The position numbers and the translations under genes were made by a program. From Planctomycetota bacterium (lineage in GTDB: Bacteria; Planctomycetota; UBA8742; UBA2392): DNA of 64,000 bases. Position 1 is the stretch's first letter; each line of letters begins with the position of its first letter. This document shows, piece after piece, positions 16,213 to 25,029 of the stretch. The DNA is taken from contig JABARW010000016.1 of NCBI GenBank assembly GCA_019186845.1, positions 28,038-92,037 on the forward strand, in the 5' to 3' direction. The notes beneath the pieces were generated by a model that searched no databases, was not told where the DNA came from, and worked only from the letters and a program-made list of their open reading frames with translations.

Positions 16213-18372
16213 CTATTCCACTTTGAGGGACTTGAGAAACGGATTGGAAGGCAGCAGTTCGCTTCGGCGAGCTCCCCCCTCCATGGCATCCAGCATGGAC
16301 TCAAGCTGGGCAAGCTGATCCTGGAGCTGCCAGTTCCAGCGATCCGTCTGTACCGCGTTGACCCGGGCCGAGGCCATACGGAAAGCCTCGCGATTGCCCT
16401 GTTCCACGGCACGGCGGCACTGCTCGAGGTAGGCGCCCGTTGCTATTTCGATGAAGCGCGCGGGTGCGGCCTTCTTCAACGCCGCCAGCGTGCTGGAAAG
16501 ACCCGCTTCATCCAGGGCATCCACCAGCGCCGAGGACGCCTCCCGTAAGGCGTTGCCACTGGCCGTCTTGAGAGCTTCCATCAGCGTTTCCAGCGCGACC
16601 ACTTCGCCCAGCCCCGCGCGAAAACCCAGCAGGGACATGCGCGCTGCCATGATGTGGGCAATACCGGCAGCCTTTTCCTTGCCTCCGAATTTTTCTTCGG
16701 TCGCGGCCAACCTGGTTTCCGCCACGTCCAGGATGCGCTTGAGCAGGGCCCGGTCACACAGACGCATGACACGCGCCAGGCGCCGGCGCTTTTGCGCGTC
16801 AGTTTCCAGCATGCCCCCTGCCAGGCGCTCGACTGCGGCATCGGTCAACTCCGAGCAGCCCTCAAACAGGGCAATCAACCGCCCGCCCAGCACGGGGTCC
16901 TGGGCGGTGTTGAGCCGCTCCAGCACGCGCGCGAGGTCCTCCTTGCCGGCTTGGCCCTTGAGCACGGCGGCGGCCAGCGCCTGCTGTGTATCAAAGCGAC
17001 CCGAAAGTGCCTCCCGGGCCGAGGCCAGCAGCCGCGGGCGGATATCCTCACGAGTGAACAACTGCAGGGCTGCCGAGAAGAAGGCACTGCTTACAGGCAG
17101 AACTTCCGCCGACTTCCAGGCCAGCTTCAGGTCTTCGTCACTGATCTGGGGCGCGCCGGAGTACCAGCGCACGGCGGCGGCCGCGATGCCGTCCTGGCTG
17201 TTTGTGACACAGCGCGAAACGCGGCTGCGCGCCTCAGGCGTCAAATCGAGCCCCCGGGCGCACCACAAGGCGGCCAGGAGTTCCATGGAATCCGTGCTGC
17301 CGACGATGACCTCATTGAGCAGCGGCGCGCGCTGGGACGCTTCCATGGCGAGCAATGCCATCACGGCCACGCGAAGGCAGGACCACAGGCGGCTGCCCAT
17401 GAGCGCGCGAACCTGTTGGCTGCTGAGTTTTGCCAGCGAGCGGCGTTCGTCGTCATTGAGTTCGCTGCACAGGGCTACATAGACCAGCTCCGGGGCGCAC
17501 GTTGCCTTGCCGGCCTCCTCGGCGAGGCGGGACAGCCGCGTGGGATCAAGGCTGACGGCAGCCGCCAGCACACGAGCCACCTCGCCCGAAGGCAGGCCTC
17601 CCTGCACGAACTGCGCGATGAGGCGGCTGGCGCAGTGGTTCACAGCACCGGGAATCTCCGCCTGGGTGCAGACAAAGAGCAGCGTCAGCTGGCCCACGCG
17701 CAAGGGGCAGATCTCCAGGGTGCCATCGCGGGAGAACTCGGCGCCCAGGGTGCGGGCCAGGAGATTGCGCAGGTGCTGGATGGCGTGTTGCGGCTGAGTG
17801 TAGTCCTGGGAGAGGTCCAGGGACACGGTGCTGGCCTGCATGGCTGTCTGCCAGCGGGGTGCGGCGCCCGCCGACACCAGAATCGGAAATCCGGAAAGCG
17901 CCTCCAGCGTGGCAATTGCCAAAGGCGGAGGGCAGGACAGCGGCTGCGAAGCCGAGTAGGAGGCGCGCCGCCCGTAATTGGCTCGCGAAAGCTCTTCCGG
18001 GGTGATAACGGAAAGGGCCTTGCCCTCCTCCAGGCCAAAGAGATTCTGCAGGGCATTTCGCCCGTGCTCCCGCTGACCCGGTTTGTCCGACTGGCTGCAG
18101 TTCAGTGCAAACGTGAAGGTCTCACCCAGCGAGATCAGGGCCGCGGACGAACGGGCGCGCACTTCAGGGTCGTCGTGCAGCAGGGCCTGACGCAGTTTCT
18201 CCCGCGCGGGCTCACCAATGGCTACCAATCGCCGCTGGGCGCGCTCACGCACCTCCCAGCGGTCATCCGCCAGCCTGGCGATCAGATCGACGACCTCCGG
18301 CTGAGCGTCCTGAGCCCGGGCCATGACGCCCAGGCAACACAGCAACATCGCTAATCCTGCCAACCGCGACAT
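16213..18372 (-). CDS. secreted HEAT-repeat-like protein
   Basis: 719 residues with a clear signal peptide (LAGLAMLLCCLGVMARA-QD). Immediately after it comes a HEAT/armadillo-type repeat block, for example RLADDRWEVRERAQRRLVAI and the following ALLHDDPEVRARSSAALISL (residues 32-85); the remainder is alanine/leucine-rich and helical with further weak repeats. No enzyme motif is seen. Its start overlaps the end of hutI by 22 bases, so the two are co-transcribed and perhaps translationally coupled. The exported location does not fit a direct role in histidine breakdown, so the linkage may be positional only. Confidence 0.75.
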   Translation of the reverse strand: MSRLAGLAMLLCCLGVMARAQDAQPEVVDLIARLADDRWEVRERAQRRLVAIGEPAREKLRQALLHDDPEVRARSSAALISLGETFTFALNCSQSDKPGQREHGRNALQNLFGLEEGKALSVITPEELSRANYGRRASYSASQPLSCPPPLAIATLEALSGFPILVSAGAAPRWQTAMQASTVSLDLSQDYTQPQHAIQHLRNLLARTLGAEFSRDGTLEICPLRVGQLTLLFVCTQAEIPGAVNHCASRLIAQFVQGGLPSGEVARVLAAAVSLDPTRLSRLAEEAGKATCAPELVYVALCSELNDDERRSLAKLSSQQVRALMGSRLWSCLRVAVMALLAMEASQRAPLLNEVIVGSTDSMELLAALWCARGLDLTPEARSRVSRCVTNSQDGIAAAAVRWYSGAPQISDEDLKLAWKSAEVLPVSSAFFSAALQLFTREDIRPRLLASAREALSGRFDTQQALAAAVLKGQAGKEDLARVLERLNTAQDPVLGGRLIALFEGCSELTDAAVERLAGGMLETDAQKRRRLARVMRLCDRALLKRILDVAETRLAATEEKFGGKEKAAGIAHIMAARMSLLGFRAGLGEVVALETLMEALKTASGNALREASSALVDALDEAGLSSTLAALKKAAPARFIEIATGAYLEQCRRAVEQGNREAFRMASARVNAVQTDRWNWQLQDQLAQLESMLDAMEGGARRSELLPSNPFLKSLKVE

Positions 18373-19583
18373 GTGATGACTCCGGCGCAGAGGTTGCTAC
18401 CCGCATAATACGGAAGCTCCTGCTCGTGCTCGACATCCCAAATCGCAAATGCCGCGCGCGAACCGGCCTGGATGCACCCCCATTCCTGCCCATCAAGGCC
18501 CAGGGCCGCCGCGGCGCCCCTTGTGAACGCGCGGAGTGACTCCTCCGGCGTCATGCCCAGCCGCGTCACCGCCAGATGCATAATGAAGGCCGGGTTGCAC
18601 ACGGGGCTTGAACCGGGGTTGAAGTCCGTGGAGAGAGCGACATTCAGCCCCGCGTCCAGCATGCGGCGCGCCAGAGGCCAGCGCTCCTGCCTGAGAAAGA
18701 ACGTGCTGCCCGGCAACAGGACGGCCGCCGTGCCGGAGGCCTGCATGGCCGCGATGTCGGCCTCATCGGAGTATTCGAGGTGGTCGGCGCTCTGGGCACC
18801 CAGTTCCGCGGCGAGCCTGGCGCCGCCGCTGTGGCTCAGCTGGTCAGCGTGAACGGTCAAGGCAAGGCCGCAAGCCCTGGCCGCCTGTGCCACGCGCCGG
18901 GCCTCCTCCACACTGAAGGCACCGCGCTCGCAAAACACATCCGCCCTCAGCGCGAGGCGCGCGGCGGCTGCCTGGGGCAGAATCTGCTCGCAAACCTCGC
19001 GCAGGTACTGCTCGCGCAGTTCCGGCGAACCTCGGCGCTCCGCAGGCAGCGCGTGAGCCGCCAGGCAGGTGCCGATAGCCTTGACCCCGGCCTGCTCCGC
19101 GGCCCAGGCAATGGCCCGCAGTTGCCGCAGTTCGTGCTCCAGGGACAGACCGTATCCCGACTTGCATTCCACCACCGCCACGCCGTGGGCCCTCAGCGCG
19201 CGCAGATGGTGCAGCGTGGCTTCGGCCAGGCGGTCATTGCCGGCGCCGCGCACATGAGCGGCACTCGAGAGGATGCCGCCGCCGCGCGAAGCAATCTCCT
19301 CGTAACTCGCGCCGGCTAGCTTCATGCGCCACTCGTCGGCGCGGGCATGAACGAAGGCCGGATGGGTGTGACAGTCAATGAGCGCGGGGGTCAGCAGCCG
19401 GCCCCCCGCGTCATGGCGTGCCGCCGCGGCGAACTCGCGGGGCAACGAGGCCCGGGGACCGGCAAAGCGCACCCGCCCGTTGCGGACGCCCAAGGCGGTG
19501 TCTCCCTCCAGGGCATCGCCGCACAGGGTGGCCACGCGGCGCAGATTCTCGATGACAACCATTGACGCGTCAAGATCGAACAT
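18351..19583 (-). CDS. hutI: imidazolonepropionase
   Basis: 410 residues, the normal length for this amidohydrolase, which opens 4-imidazolone-5-propanoate to N-formimidoyl-L-glutamate in histidine degradation. Family marks are DCHTHPAFVHARADEW (metal-binding HTH), GASYEEIASRGGGILS, the VECKSGYGLSLEHEL strand, CLAAHALP, the metal-binding HADQLS and LSTDFNPGSSP with the conserved aspartate. GGGAG seven bases before 19583 supports this start. It lies 30 bases downstream of a class III aminotransferase and overlaps a secreted HEAT protein; hutH, hutU and hutG are not in the window. Confidence 0.93.
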   Translation of the reverse strand: MFDLDASMVVIENLRRVATLCGDALEGDTALGVRNGRVRFAGPRASLPREFAAAARHDAGGRLLTPALIDCHTHPAFVHARADEWRMKLAGASYEEIASRGGGILSSAAHVRGAGNDRLAEATLHHLRALRAHGVAVVECKSGYGLSLEHELRQLRAIAWAAEQAGVKAIGTCLAAHALPAERRGSPELREQYLREVCEQILPQAAAARLALRADVFCERGAFSVEEARRVAQAARACGLALTVHADQLSHSGGARLAAELGAQSADHLEYSDEADIAAMQASGTAAVLLPGSTFFLRQERWPLARRMLDAGLNVALSTDFNPGSSPVCNPAFIMHLAVTRLGMTPEESLRAFTRGAAAALGLDGQEWGCIQAGSRAAFAIWDVEHEQELPYYAGSNLCAGVITCRGWQD

Positions 19584-19613
19584 GGCTGCGCTCCCGGCGC
19601 GTGAAGGCCGCAG

Positions 19614-21008
19614 CTACTTCACGGCATTCAGCAGGGCCGCATCGTAGAGCTCGATGCAGCGGTCTACCTCGCCGCGCGTCACCACCAGGGGCGGGCAGAA
19701 GCGGATCGTGTTCTCGCCGCAACCCAGAATCAGCAGGCCCAGCTTGAAAGCCTCCAGCTCCAGCCGGTTGCGAAGCTCCGGCGCCCGCTCGCGCGTGGCC
19801 TTTGACTTGACGATTTCCGTCGCCACCATCAGGCCCAGCCCGCGGACGTCCCCGATCACATCGTGCTTGCGCGCCAGTTCCTCCAGCCGCTGCTTGAAGT
19901 AGGCACCCACGACACGCGCATTCTCCGTCAAACCCTCGTCCAGCAGCCGGATCGTGGCCTGCGCGGCGCGGCACGCGATGGGGTTGCCGCCGAAGGTGCT
20001 GGCGTGGCTGCCGGGCGGCCAGCTCATGACTTCGCGGCGGGCAATCACCGCGCCCAGCGGCAGGCCCGAGGCAATGCCCTTGGCGACGGTGATGATGTCG
20101 CCGATCACGCCCCAATGCTCGTGGGCGAAGAACTTGCCGGTGCGGCCCATGCCGCTCTGCACCTCGTCAAAAATGAGCAGGATGCCGTGCTTGTCGCAGA
20201 TGCGGCGCAGGCCCGACAGCCAGTTGGCAGGAGGAACCACATAGCCGCCCTCGCCCTGCACGGGCTCCACGATGATGCCGGCCACTTCCTCGGGCAGGAT
20301 TTCCTTCTTGAACACTATGTTCTCGATGTAGGCCAGGCAGTCGTCGGCGACGGCCTCGGGCGTTTTGAGGTGCGGGTCCGCCCGGTAGGCGTAGGGATAG
20401 TTCCCGTGCACCACGCCCGCCGGCAGGGGCGCAAAGTGGTTGCGGTGAATGGCCTTGCTGCACCCGATGCTCATGGAGCCGTAGGTGCGGCCGTGGAAGC
20501 TGCCCCGGAAGCTGAGCACATACTGGCGCTTGGTGTACCAGCGGGCCAGCTTGAGAGCGCACTCGTTGGCCTCGGTGCCGCTGTTGGAGAAGAACACCCG
20601 GCGTTCCACGCCGCCGAAGGTGTGTTCGGCCAGGGTGCGCGCCAGCTCACTCTGCTCGCGGTAGTAGAAATCGGTTCCGCTCATGTGCTGGAAGTGCTCA
20701 GCGCCTTCCTTGATCGCCTTGACGACTTCCGGGTGGCAGTAGCCAGTCGCATTCACGGCAATGCCCGCCGTGAAGTCGAGAAACACGTTGCCGTCGACGT
20801 CTTCGGCCGCGAGCCCTCGGCCGCGATGCATGACAAACGGGTAGCCTCGGGTGTAGCTGGGTGAAACGTATTTCTCGTCGAGAGCTATCGCCGCCTTGGC
20901 CTTGGGGCCGGGTAGCGCCGTCCTGAGAAGGGGAACCTGCGGATACTCGACCGCAGCATTTGCGTCACGATCGCTGCTGATGGCTCCCGGCTTGGTCTTC
21001 GTCGTCAT
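19614..21008 (-). CDS. class III PLP aminotransferase (4-aminobutyrate/acetylornithine type)
   Basis: 464 residues of fold-type I, class III aminotransferase. Visible are the cofactor loop SNSGTEANECALKLAR, SFHGRTYGSMS, VEPVQGEGGY, the PLP-contacting aspartate in IFDEVQSGMGRTG, the Schiff-base lysine in TVAKGIASGLPLGA and THE-like substrate loop HASTFGGNPIACRA. Length and the long N-terminus (KYVSPSYTRGYPFVMHRG) resemble GabT-like omega-aminotransferases more than the shorter (about 400) ArgD; specificity cannot be decided by eye. GGAGAG precedes the ATG. It is the first gene of a minus-strand operon with hutI, so a role in feeding glutamate-family amino acids is plausible. Confidence 0.88.
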   Translation of the reverse strand: MTTKTKPGAISSDRDANAAVEYPQVPLLRTALPGPKAKAAIALDEKYVSPSYTRGYPFVMHRGRGLAAEDVDGNVFLDFTAGIAVNATGYCHPEVVKAIKEGAEHFQHMSGTDFYYREQSELARTLAEHTFGGVERRVFFSNSGTEANECALKLARWYTKRQYVLSFRGSFHGRTYGSMSIGCSKAIHRNHFAPLPAGVVHGNYPYAYRADPHLKTPEAVADDCLAYIENIVFKKEILPEEVAGIIVEPVQGEGGYVVPPANWLSGLRRICDKHGILLIFDEVQSGMGRTGKFFAHEHWGVIGDIITVAKGIASGLPLGAVIARREVMSWPPGSHASTFGGNPIACRAAQATIRLLDEGLTENARVVGAYFKQRLEELARKHDVIGDVRGLGLMVATEIVKSKATRERAPELRNRLELEAFKLGLLILGCGENTIRFCPPLVVTRGEVDRCIELYDAALLNAVK

Positions 21009-21138
21009 GGTCTCTCCGTTGGCGTCGTCTGTCCCCTCACGGGCTCACTTTACCCCGCGGGTGAAATGGCCGCCACCCCGCCGTGGGAACCCCGCAGACG
21101 CGTTTGCGTTTCAGGAGACGGGCACTGGAGGGTCAAGC

Positions 21139-21627
21139 ATGAGCCGGGTATCGTTCAGTCTGTTCTGCCTGTTGCTGGGCGCCATGGGTGCTGGTCTGTT
21201 CTTTACGGAGACCCTGGCGGATCGTGCGCCTGACCGACCCAAGCCAAGGCCCGCCGAAAGGCCCGCGCCGCCGGAGCCGGCCAAGGCCCGCGAACTGGTG
21301 CCGCTGACCGACTACTTCGACGCACCTGAAGTCGTCATGTCGAAGTCAGAGCCGCCCCAGTTTTCTCTCACTTTCAAGAAGCAACTGCCCAGCGAGTGGA
21401 AGCTGAAGCTGGATTCCTGTGAAGCTCCGACCCCGGGGGGCGTCATCATTGTCAAGATGACACTTGAACGTCCGGACTACGAAGCAGCCCAGGTGCTGCG
21501 CGAGACCGCCGTAAGCGCCTCCCTTGGCGCCCTGATCCCGGGAAAGTACCTGGTGCAGGTGATGCTGCGTGTCAACAGCGGGGAATATGAGCACGCTGCA
21601 GCCTGCCTCCTCCACGCAAAGGAATAG
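21139..21627 (+). CDS. small secreted protein, paralogue 1
   Basis: 162 residues from the ATG at 21139, which follows GGAGG by seven bases. The N-terminus is a hydrophobic signal-like segment (VSFSLFCLLLGAMGAGLFF), followed by a proline/arginine-rich linker (DRPKPRPAERPAPPEPAK) and a soluble domain. The C-terminal part, PGKYLVQVMLRVNSGEYEH, closely parallels TGKYVVELWVRKAGGEYEP in the next gene. The pair therefore comes from a tandem duplication. No known family is recognised; beta-strand-rich exported domain by appearance. Confidence 0.75.
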   Translation: MSRVSFSLFCLLLGAMGAGLFFTETLADRAPDRPKPRPAERPAPPEPAKARELVPLTDYFDAPEVVMSKSEPPQFSLTFKKQLPSEWKLKLDSCEAPTPGGVIIVKMTLERPDYEAAQVLRETAVSASLGALIPGKYLVQVMLRVNSGEYEHAAACLLHAKE

Positions 21628-21629
21628 CC

Positions 21630-22142
21630 ATGACTCGAACTCTGTGCGCTCTGGTTTTTCTGGTGGCCATGGCCGGCCTGGCGGCCTTGGGGCAAATACA
21701 AGCCGACGCCGGACCGCCGCGGCCGCGCCCGCCCAGGCCTGCCCCGGTGCCAGAACCGGCTCCGGCCCCTGAAGCCCCCAAGGATGAGCGCGCCAGGGCG
21801 GACCGCATCGACCTTGTCACGGACGACATGGCGGCGCTGAAGGCCGAGCGCACCGGTGAGGGCAATTTCGTGCTGGCGCTGAGTTTCACGGTGCCGGCGA
21901 GCAATTACGTGGCCGAACTGGACCGTATCTCGCGCGACGAAGCCACGCGTAACATTCGCGCCTATGCAACCATCAAGACCAGTGGCGACATGGGGGCTCA
22001 GGTACTCACCCAACGCACAGTCAAGCCCGAGTTCTCCAACTTCAAGACCGGCAAATACGTGGTGGAGCTGTGGGTTCGCAAGGCCGGGGGCGAGTATGAA
22101 CCACGGGCCACCTGGGTGGTGGATGCCAGGGCCAAAGAATAG
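21630..22142 (+). CDS. small secreted protein, paralogue 2
   Basis: 170 residues starting two bases after the stop of its paralogue, with AAAGGA just upstream, so the two are co-translated. Signal peptide LCALVFLVAMAGLAALG, then a proline-rich stretch (PPRPRPPRPAPVPEPAPA), then a domain whose end matches the upstream gene product. An intrinsic terminator follows at 22174, closing a two-gene operon. Function unknown. Confidence 0.75.
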   Translation: MTRTLCALVFLVAMAGLAALGQIQADAGPPRPRPPRPAPVPEPAPAPEAPKDERARADRIDLVTDDMAALKAERTGEGNFVLALSFTVPASNYVAELDRISRDEATRNIRAYATIKTSGDMGAQVLTQRTVKPEFSNFKTGKYVVELWVRKAGGEYEPRATWVVDARAKE

Positions 22143-22173
22143 CCGACGCAGGTCAAATCAGTGCGTTATCGGG

Positions 22174-22201
22174 GGGCGCGAGATATCGCGCCCACTTTTT
22201 T
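22174..22201 (+). terminator. rho-independent terminator
   Basis: GGGCGCGA (22174-22181), loop GATA, TCGCGCCC (22186-22193), then ACTTTTTT. It ends the operon of the two small secreted proteins. Confidence 0.85.
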
Positions 22202-22291
22202 CGTTTCCTGGCAACGGCCTCAAACGTCTTAATTCGGTTCAAGCCTGAATCAATCCAATCCGGCCCTTGCGCCAACCCGAGGAGGTCTTCC

Positions 22292-22651
22292 ATGGCCCGC
22301 ATCAAAGAAGGCACCATTTGCCACATCGAATTGCCGGCTCCCGACATCAAGAAGGCCTGCCGCTTCTACGAAAAGTGTTTTGGCTGGAAGACTGGGTCCG
22401 CCATGGGACCCGGCTACGTCATGTTCACCCATGACGGCGGCGGCGGGGCCTTTGACGCCTCCCTCAAGCCCGCCAAAGGCGGGCCGATCCTGATCATCGA
22501 GGCCGACAACATCGACGCCAAGCTGAAACAGATCACCAAGGCCGGCGGTGCCGTCGTCAAAGAGAAGACCGAGATTGGCGGCGGACACGGCTGGTATGCC
22601 TACTTCACCGACCCCTGCGGCAACAAACTGGGAGTGCACCAGTCATCCTGA
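22292..22651 (+). CDS. VOC-family (glyoxalase/dioxygenase-like) protein
   Basis: 119 residues, one vicinal-oxygen-chelate module of two beta-alpha-beta-beta-beta units: ICHIELPAPDIKKACRFYEKCFGWK at the start with the conserved histidine, and GWYAYFTDPCGNKLGVHQ at the end with the DPxGN motif. Proteins of this size act as dimers and range from isomerases to resistance proteins; the substrate cannot be read from sequence. GGAGG at 22281-22285 supports the start. The DinB-like gene follows 101 bases downstream on the same strand. Confidence 0.85.
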   Translation: MARIKEGTICHIELPAPDIKKACRFYEKCFGWKTGSAMGPGYVMFTHDGGGGAFDASLKPAKGGPILIIEADNIDAKLKQITKAGGAVVKEKTEIGGGHGWYAYFTDPCGNKLGVHQSS

Positions 22652-22752
22652 AAGTCTGTCGCAAGCCCTGCTAGGATTCCCGAAGGCGCACGAACGAAGG
22701 TTCGGCGACTCAAAGAGTGCTGTTTTCGCCCCAATTCCCCAACGGAGAGACC

Positions 22753-23268
22753 ATGAAGTACAGCGACCTGATCAAGTCGGAGATCGAAGCCACCTATGCC
22801 GCAACCGAAGGGCTTATCAAGCTCGTCGACACCTCCAACCTGAATTGGAGGCCCACCACGGGCAAGAACTGGATGACGGTAGGCCAGTTGCTCAAGCACA
22901 TCCCTACGGCCTGCGGATTCTGCATTCGCGGCTTCGTCACGGGGCAGTGGGGCATGCCCGACGGCGCCGATGGCAGTGACATGCTGCCCTCCGCCGAGAA
23001 GATGCCCAGCGTCAAGAATGTCGAAGAAGCGCTGAAGGAACTCGCGGCTGACAAGAAGTTGGCCCTGGAGACCCTGGCCAAGGTCAGTGAGAAAGACCTC
23101 GAGAGCAAGATGATCGCCGCCCCCTGGGGCGGCCCGCCCATGCCCCTGGGTGTCCATTGCCACCAGATGGTTGGACACCTCGCCAACCATAAAGCCCAGC
23201 TCTTCTACTACCTCAAACTGCTGGGCAAGGACGTCAACACCATGCACCTCTACGGCATGGGTTCCTGA
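22753..23268 (+). CDS. DinB-like putative metal-dependent protein
   Basis: 171 residues, four-helix-bundle DinB/YfiT type: an N-terminal helix (MKYSDLIKSEIEATYAATEG), the family-typical LNWRPTTGKNWMTVGQLLKHI segment with a histidine, and a C-terminal HQMVGHLANHKAQLFYYLKLLG, which supplies the other two histidines of the usual metal triad. GGAGAG five bases upstream fixes the ATG at 22753; the frame is open further upstream but without a ribosome site. Members include thiol-dependent transferases and uncharacterised stress proteins; function here is unassigned. Confidence 0.85.
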   Translation: MKYSDLIKSEIEATYAATEGLIKLVDTSNLNWRPTTGKNWMTVGQLLKHIPTACGFCIRGFVTGQWGMPDGADGSDMLPSAEKMPSVKNVEEALKELAADKKLALETLAKVSEKDLESKMIAAPWGGPPMPLGVHCHQMVGHLANHKAQLFYYLKLLGKDVNTMHLYGMGS

Positions 23269-23345
23269 TCGATCAAGACTCAAGCCTGGGGCTCGCTTCG
23301 GCGGGCCCCTGCCATTTCCGGCGGGCCCGACTACACTTCCTGCCC

Positions 23346-24230
23346 ATGTCCGACGCCCTCCAGACGCTGCTCGATCCCGCCCAGGCGCAGATGTCCGCCG
23401 GCGTGCAGGCCGCCATCTTGGCCGTCTGCCTGCCGGCCGTCATCTTTGGCTTGCTCGGCATCCGGCGGCTGGCAGGCCGCCTCGGCAGCCCCGGCGGCGC
23501 TATCTCCACGGAGAACTTCCTCCTCGGTGTCCCACTGGCCCTGGCGGCCCTGATGCTGGCCGACCTGGTTCTGGTCATCTCGATCGGCTCTGCCTACAGC
23601 CAGAATCGGACCCAATACGCTTTAGCCTATGGCGCCCTGCAACTGGTGACCACCCTGGGCTGCCTCGTCCTGCTCACCCGCCACCCCTGGGAAGGCAGGC
23701 AGGCGCCGCCGCGCCCCTTCATGCACGTTCAGGCGCGGCAGCTTGGGGGCACAAGCCTCATCTGGGCTCTGGGAGTGCCGCTGATTGTGGCAGCCATGTT
23801 GTTGGGTGTGGCGGCGGCGCGCGCCCTGGGGCTGCCTGTTGAGCGGCAGCACGTGCTGACGAACCTGACGTCCCATCCGACGCCAGCCAGCATCGCCGGT
23901 GCCTACATGATGGCCGTTGTGGGGGTACCTCTGGCCGAGGAATTCGCGTTTCGTCTGGTGCTCTTTGGCGGCCTGCGCGGCCTGCTGGCAGGACGTGAGA
24001 GCAACCGGGCCGGCGTGGCCCTGGCATACGGATTGTCCATCGCGATTTTCGTCGGGGCCCACGGCATGTGGCAGATGGAACAGTTGTATCTGGCCCTGCC
24101 GCTGGTGACTCTTTCAATCATGCTCACCTGGGTCTACGACGCGACGAAAAGCATCTGGCCAAGCACGCTGTTCCATATGCTGCACAACGGACTGGTGCTG
24201 ACGCTTCAGTTCAGCCTGGCTGATGCCTGA
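23346..24230 (+). CDS. CPBP-family intramembrane glutamic endopeptidase
   Basis: 294 residues with about eight hydrophobic segments. All ABI/CPBP (Rce1-like) motifs are present: EEFAFR (EExxxR) near residue 200, FVGAHG with the second-motif histidine, and FHMLHNG (FxxxH plus asparagine) near the C-terminus. These residues build the active site of intramembrane proteases that cleave prenylated or short peptides; in bacteria many act on signalling or bacteriocin-like peptides, and the substrate here is unknown. The gene is convergent with sdhC, only nine bases apart. No clear Shine-Dalgarno precedes the ATG. Confidence 0.88.
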   Translation: MSDALQTLLDPAQAQMSAGVQAAILAVCLPAVIFGLLGIRRLAGRLGSPGGAISTENFLLGVPLALAALMLADLVLVISIGSAYSQNRTQYALAYGALQLVTTLGCLVLLTRHPWEGRQAPPRPFMHVQARQLGGTSLIWALGVPLIVAAMLLGVAAARALGLPVERQHVLTNLTSHPTPASIAGAYMMAVVGVPLAEEFAFRLVLFGGLRGLLAGRESNRAGVALAYGLSIAIFVGAHGMWQMEQLYLALPLVTLSIMLTWVYDATKSIWPSTLFHMLHNGLVLTLQFSLADA

Positions 24231-24239
24231 GCCGAGCTG

Positions 24240-24953
24240 CTAGGGCTTGGGGGCCGGTAGCGGCTCATAGGGGCTGCTCGCCGGCATGGCGTGACGGCCC
24301 GGCGGCGTGTTGGCAAAGGGCGGATCGATGATGCGGTTGAGCGGCAGCAGCGAGGCCACGAACCCCAAAGTCATAAGCACGAACAGGCCCATACAGGCGC
24401 GCCAGACCATGGTCTGGGCGCGGCGCGTGATGGTGAGACCCCAGACAATGCAGAACGTGAAGAACCCGTTGCACATGTGGTAGCTGGCGGCCGTAGCGCC
24501 GACGATATACACGACCATCAGCCAGCCGCGGTTGTTCGCAAAAAGATCCTGCATCGTGGCGTACATGTTGGCCTTCTGCAGATCGTCAAACGAGAAACGC
24601 GTCTGGGCAACGTGATAGACCACGTAGATGAGCGTGATGAAGGCCGTGATGCGCTGCAGCGTATAACCCCAGTTGCGGGCATAGCCGTACTTGTTGGGAT
24701 TCCACTTGGCATCCACCATGAAGTAGACACCCAGACCTGCGTGGAATGCCAGGGGCAGGAACACCACGAATAGCTCAAGCAGCAGCACCAGAGGCTGGTA
24801 AATCAGGAAATGAACGTGCTCGTCATAGACGCCCGGGCCCCAGAGCGACAGCGCATTGGAATACATGTGCTGGAGCAGGAACACGCCCACGGGCACAACA
24901 CCTGAAAGGCTGTGCAGTCGGCGCAGGTAAAAGTGTCGTTCTTCGGCCGTCAT
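24240..24953 (-). CDS. sdhC: succinate dehydrogenase/fumarate reductase cytochrome b subunit, B-type
   Basis: 237 residues with five predicted membrane helices. The start, RRLHSLSGVVPVGVFLLQH, is typical of the single-anchor di-haem cytochrome b of B-type succinate:quinone oxidoreductases; further helix histidines (FHAGLGVYF, VVYHVAQTR, SYHMCNGFF) can serve as haem ligands. It would anchor SdhA/SdhB and pass electrons to quinone. Unusually, sdhA and sdhB are not adjacent: upstream is nuoL and downstream a convergent protease gene. Either the other subunits are elsewhere or this anchor works with another complex. Confidence 0.85.
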   Translation of the reverse strand: MTAEERHFYLRRLHSLSGVVPVGVFLLQHMYSNALSLWGPGVYDEHVHFLIYQPLVLLLELFVVFLPLAFHAGLGVYFMVDAKWNPNKYGYARNWGYTLQRITAFITLIYVVYHVAQTRFSFDDLQKANMYATMQDLFANNRGWLMVVYIVGATAASYHMCNGFFTFCIVWGLTITRRAQTMVWRACMGLFVLMTLGFVASLLPLNRIIDPPFANTPPGRHAMPASSPYEPLPAPKP

Positions 24954-25029
24954 GGAAGCCAGTCCCGTGTCTCAGAAACACCGCCCGGGGGTCACGCCAT
25001 GGTGCAAGGACCCCGCGCTTGCCGGCAGA

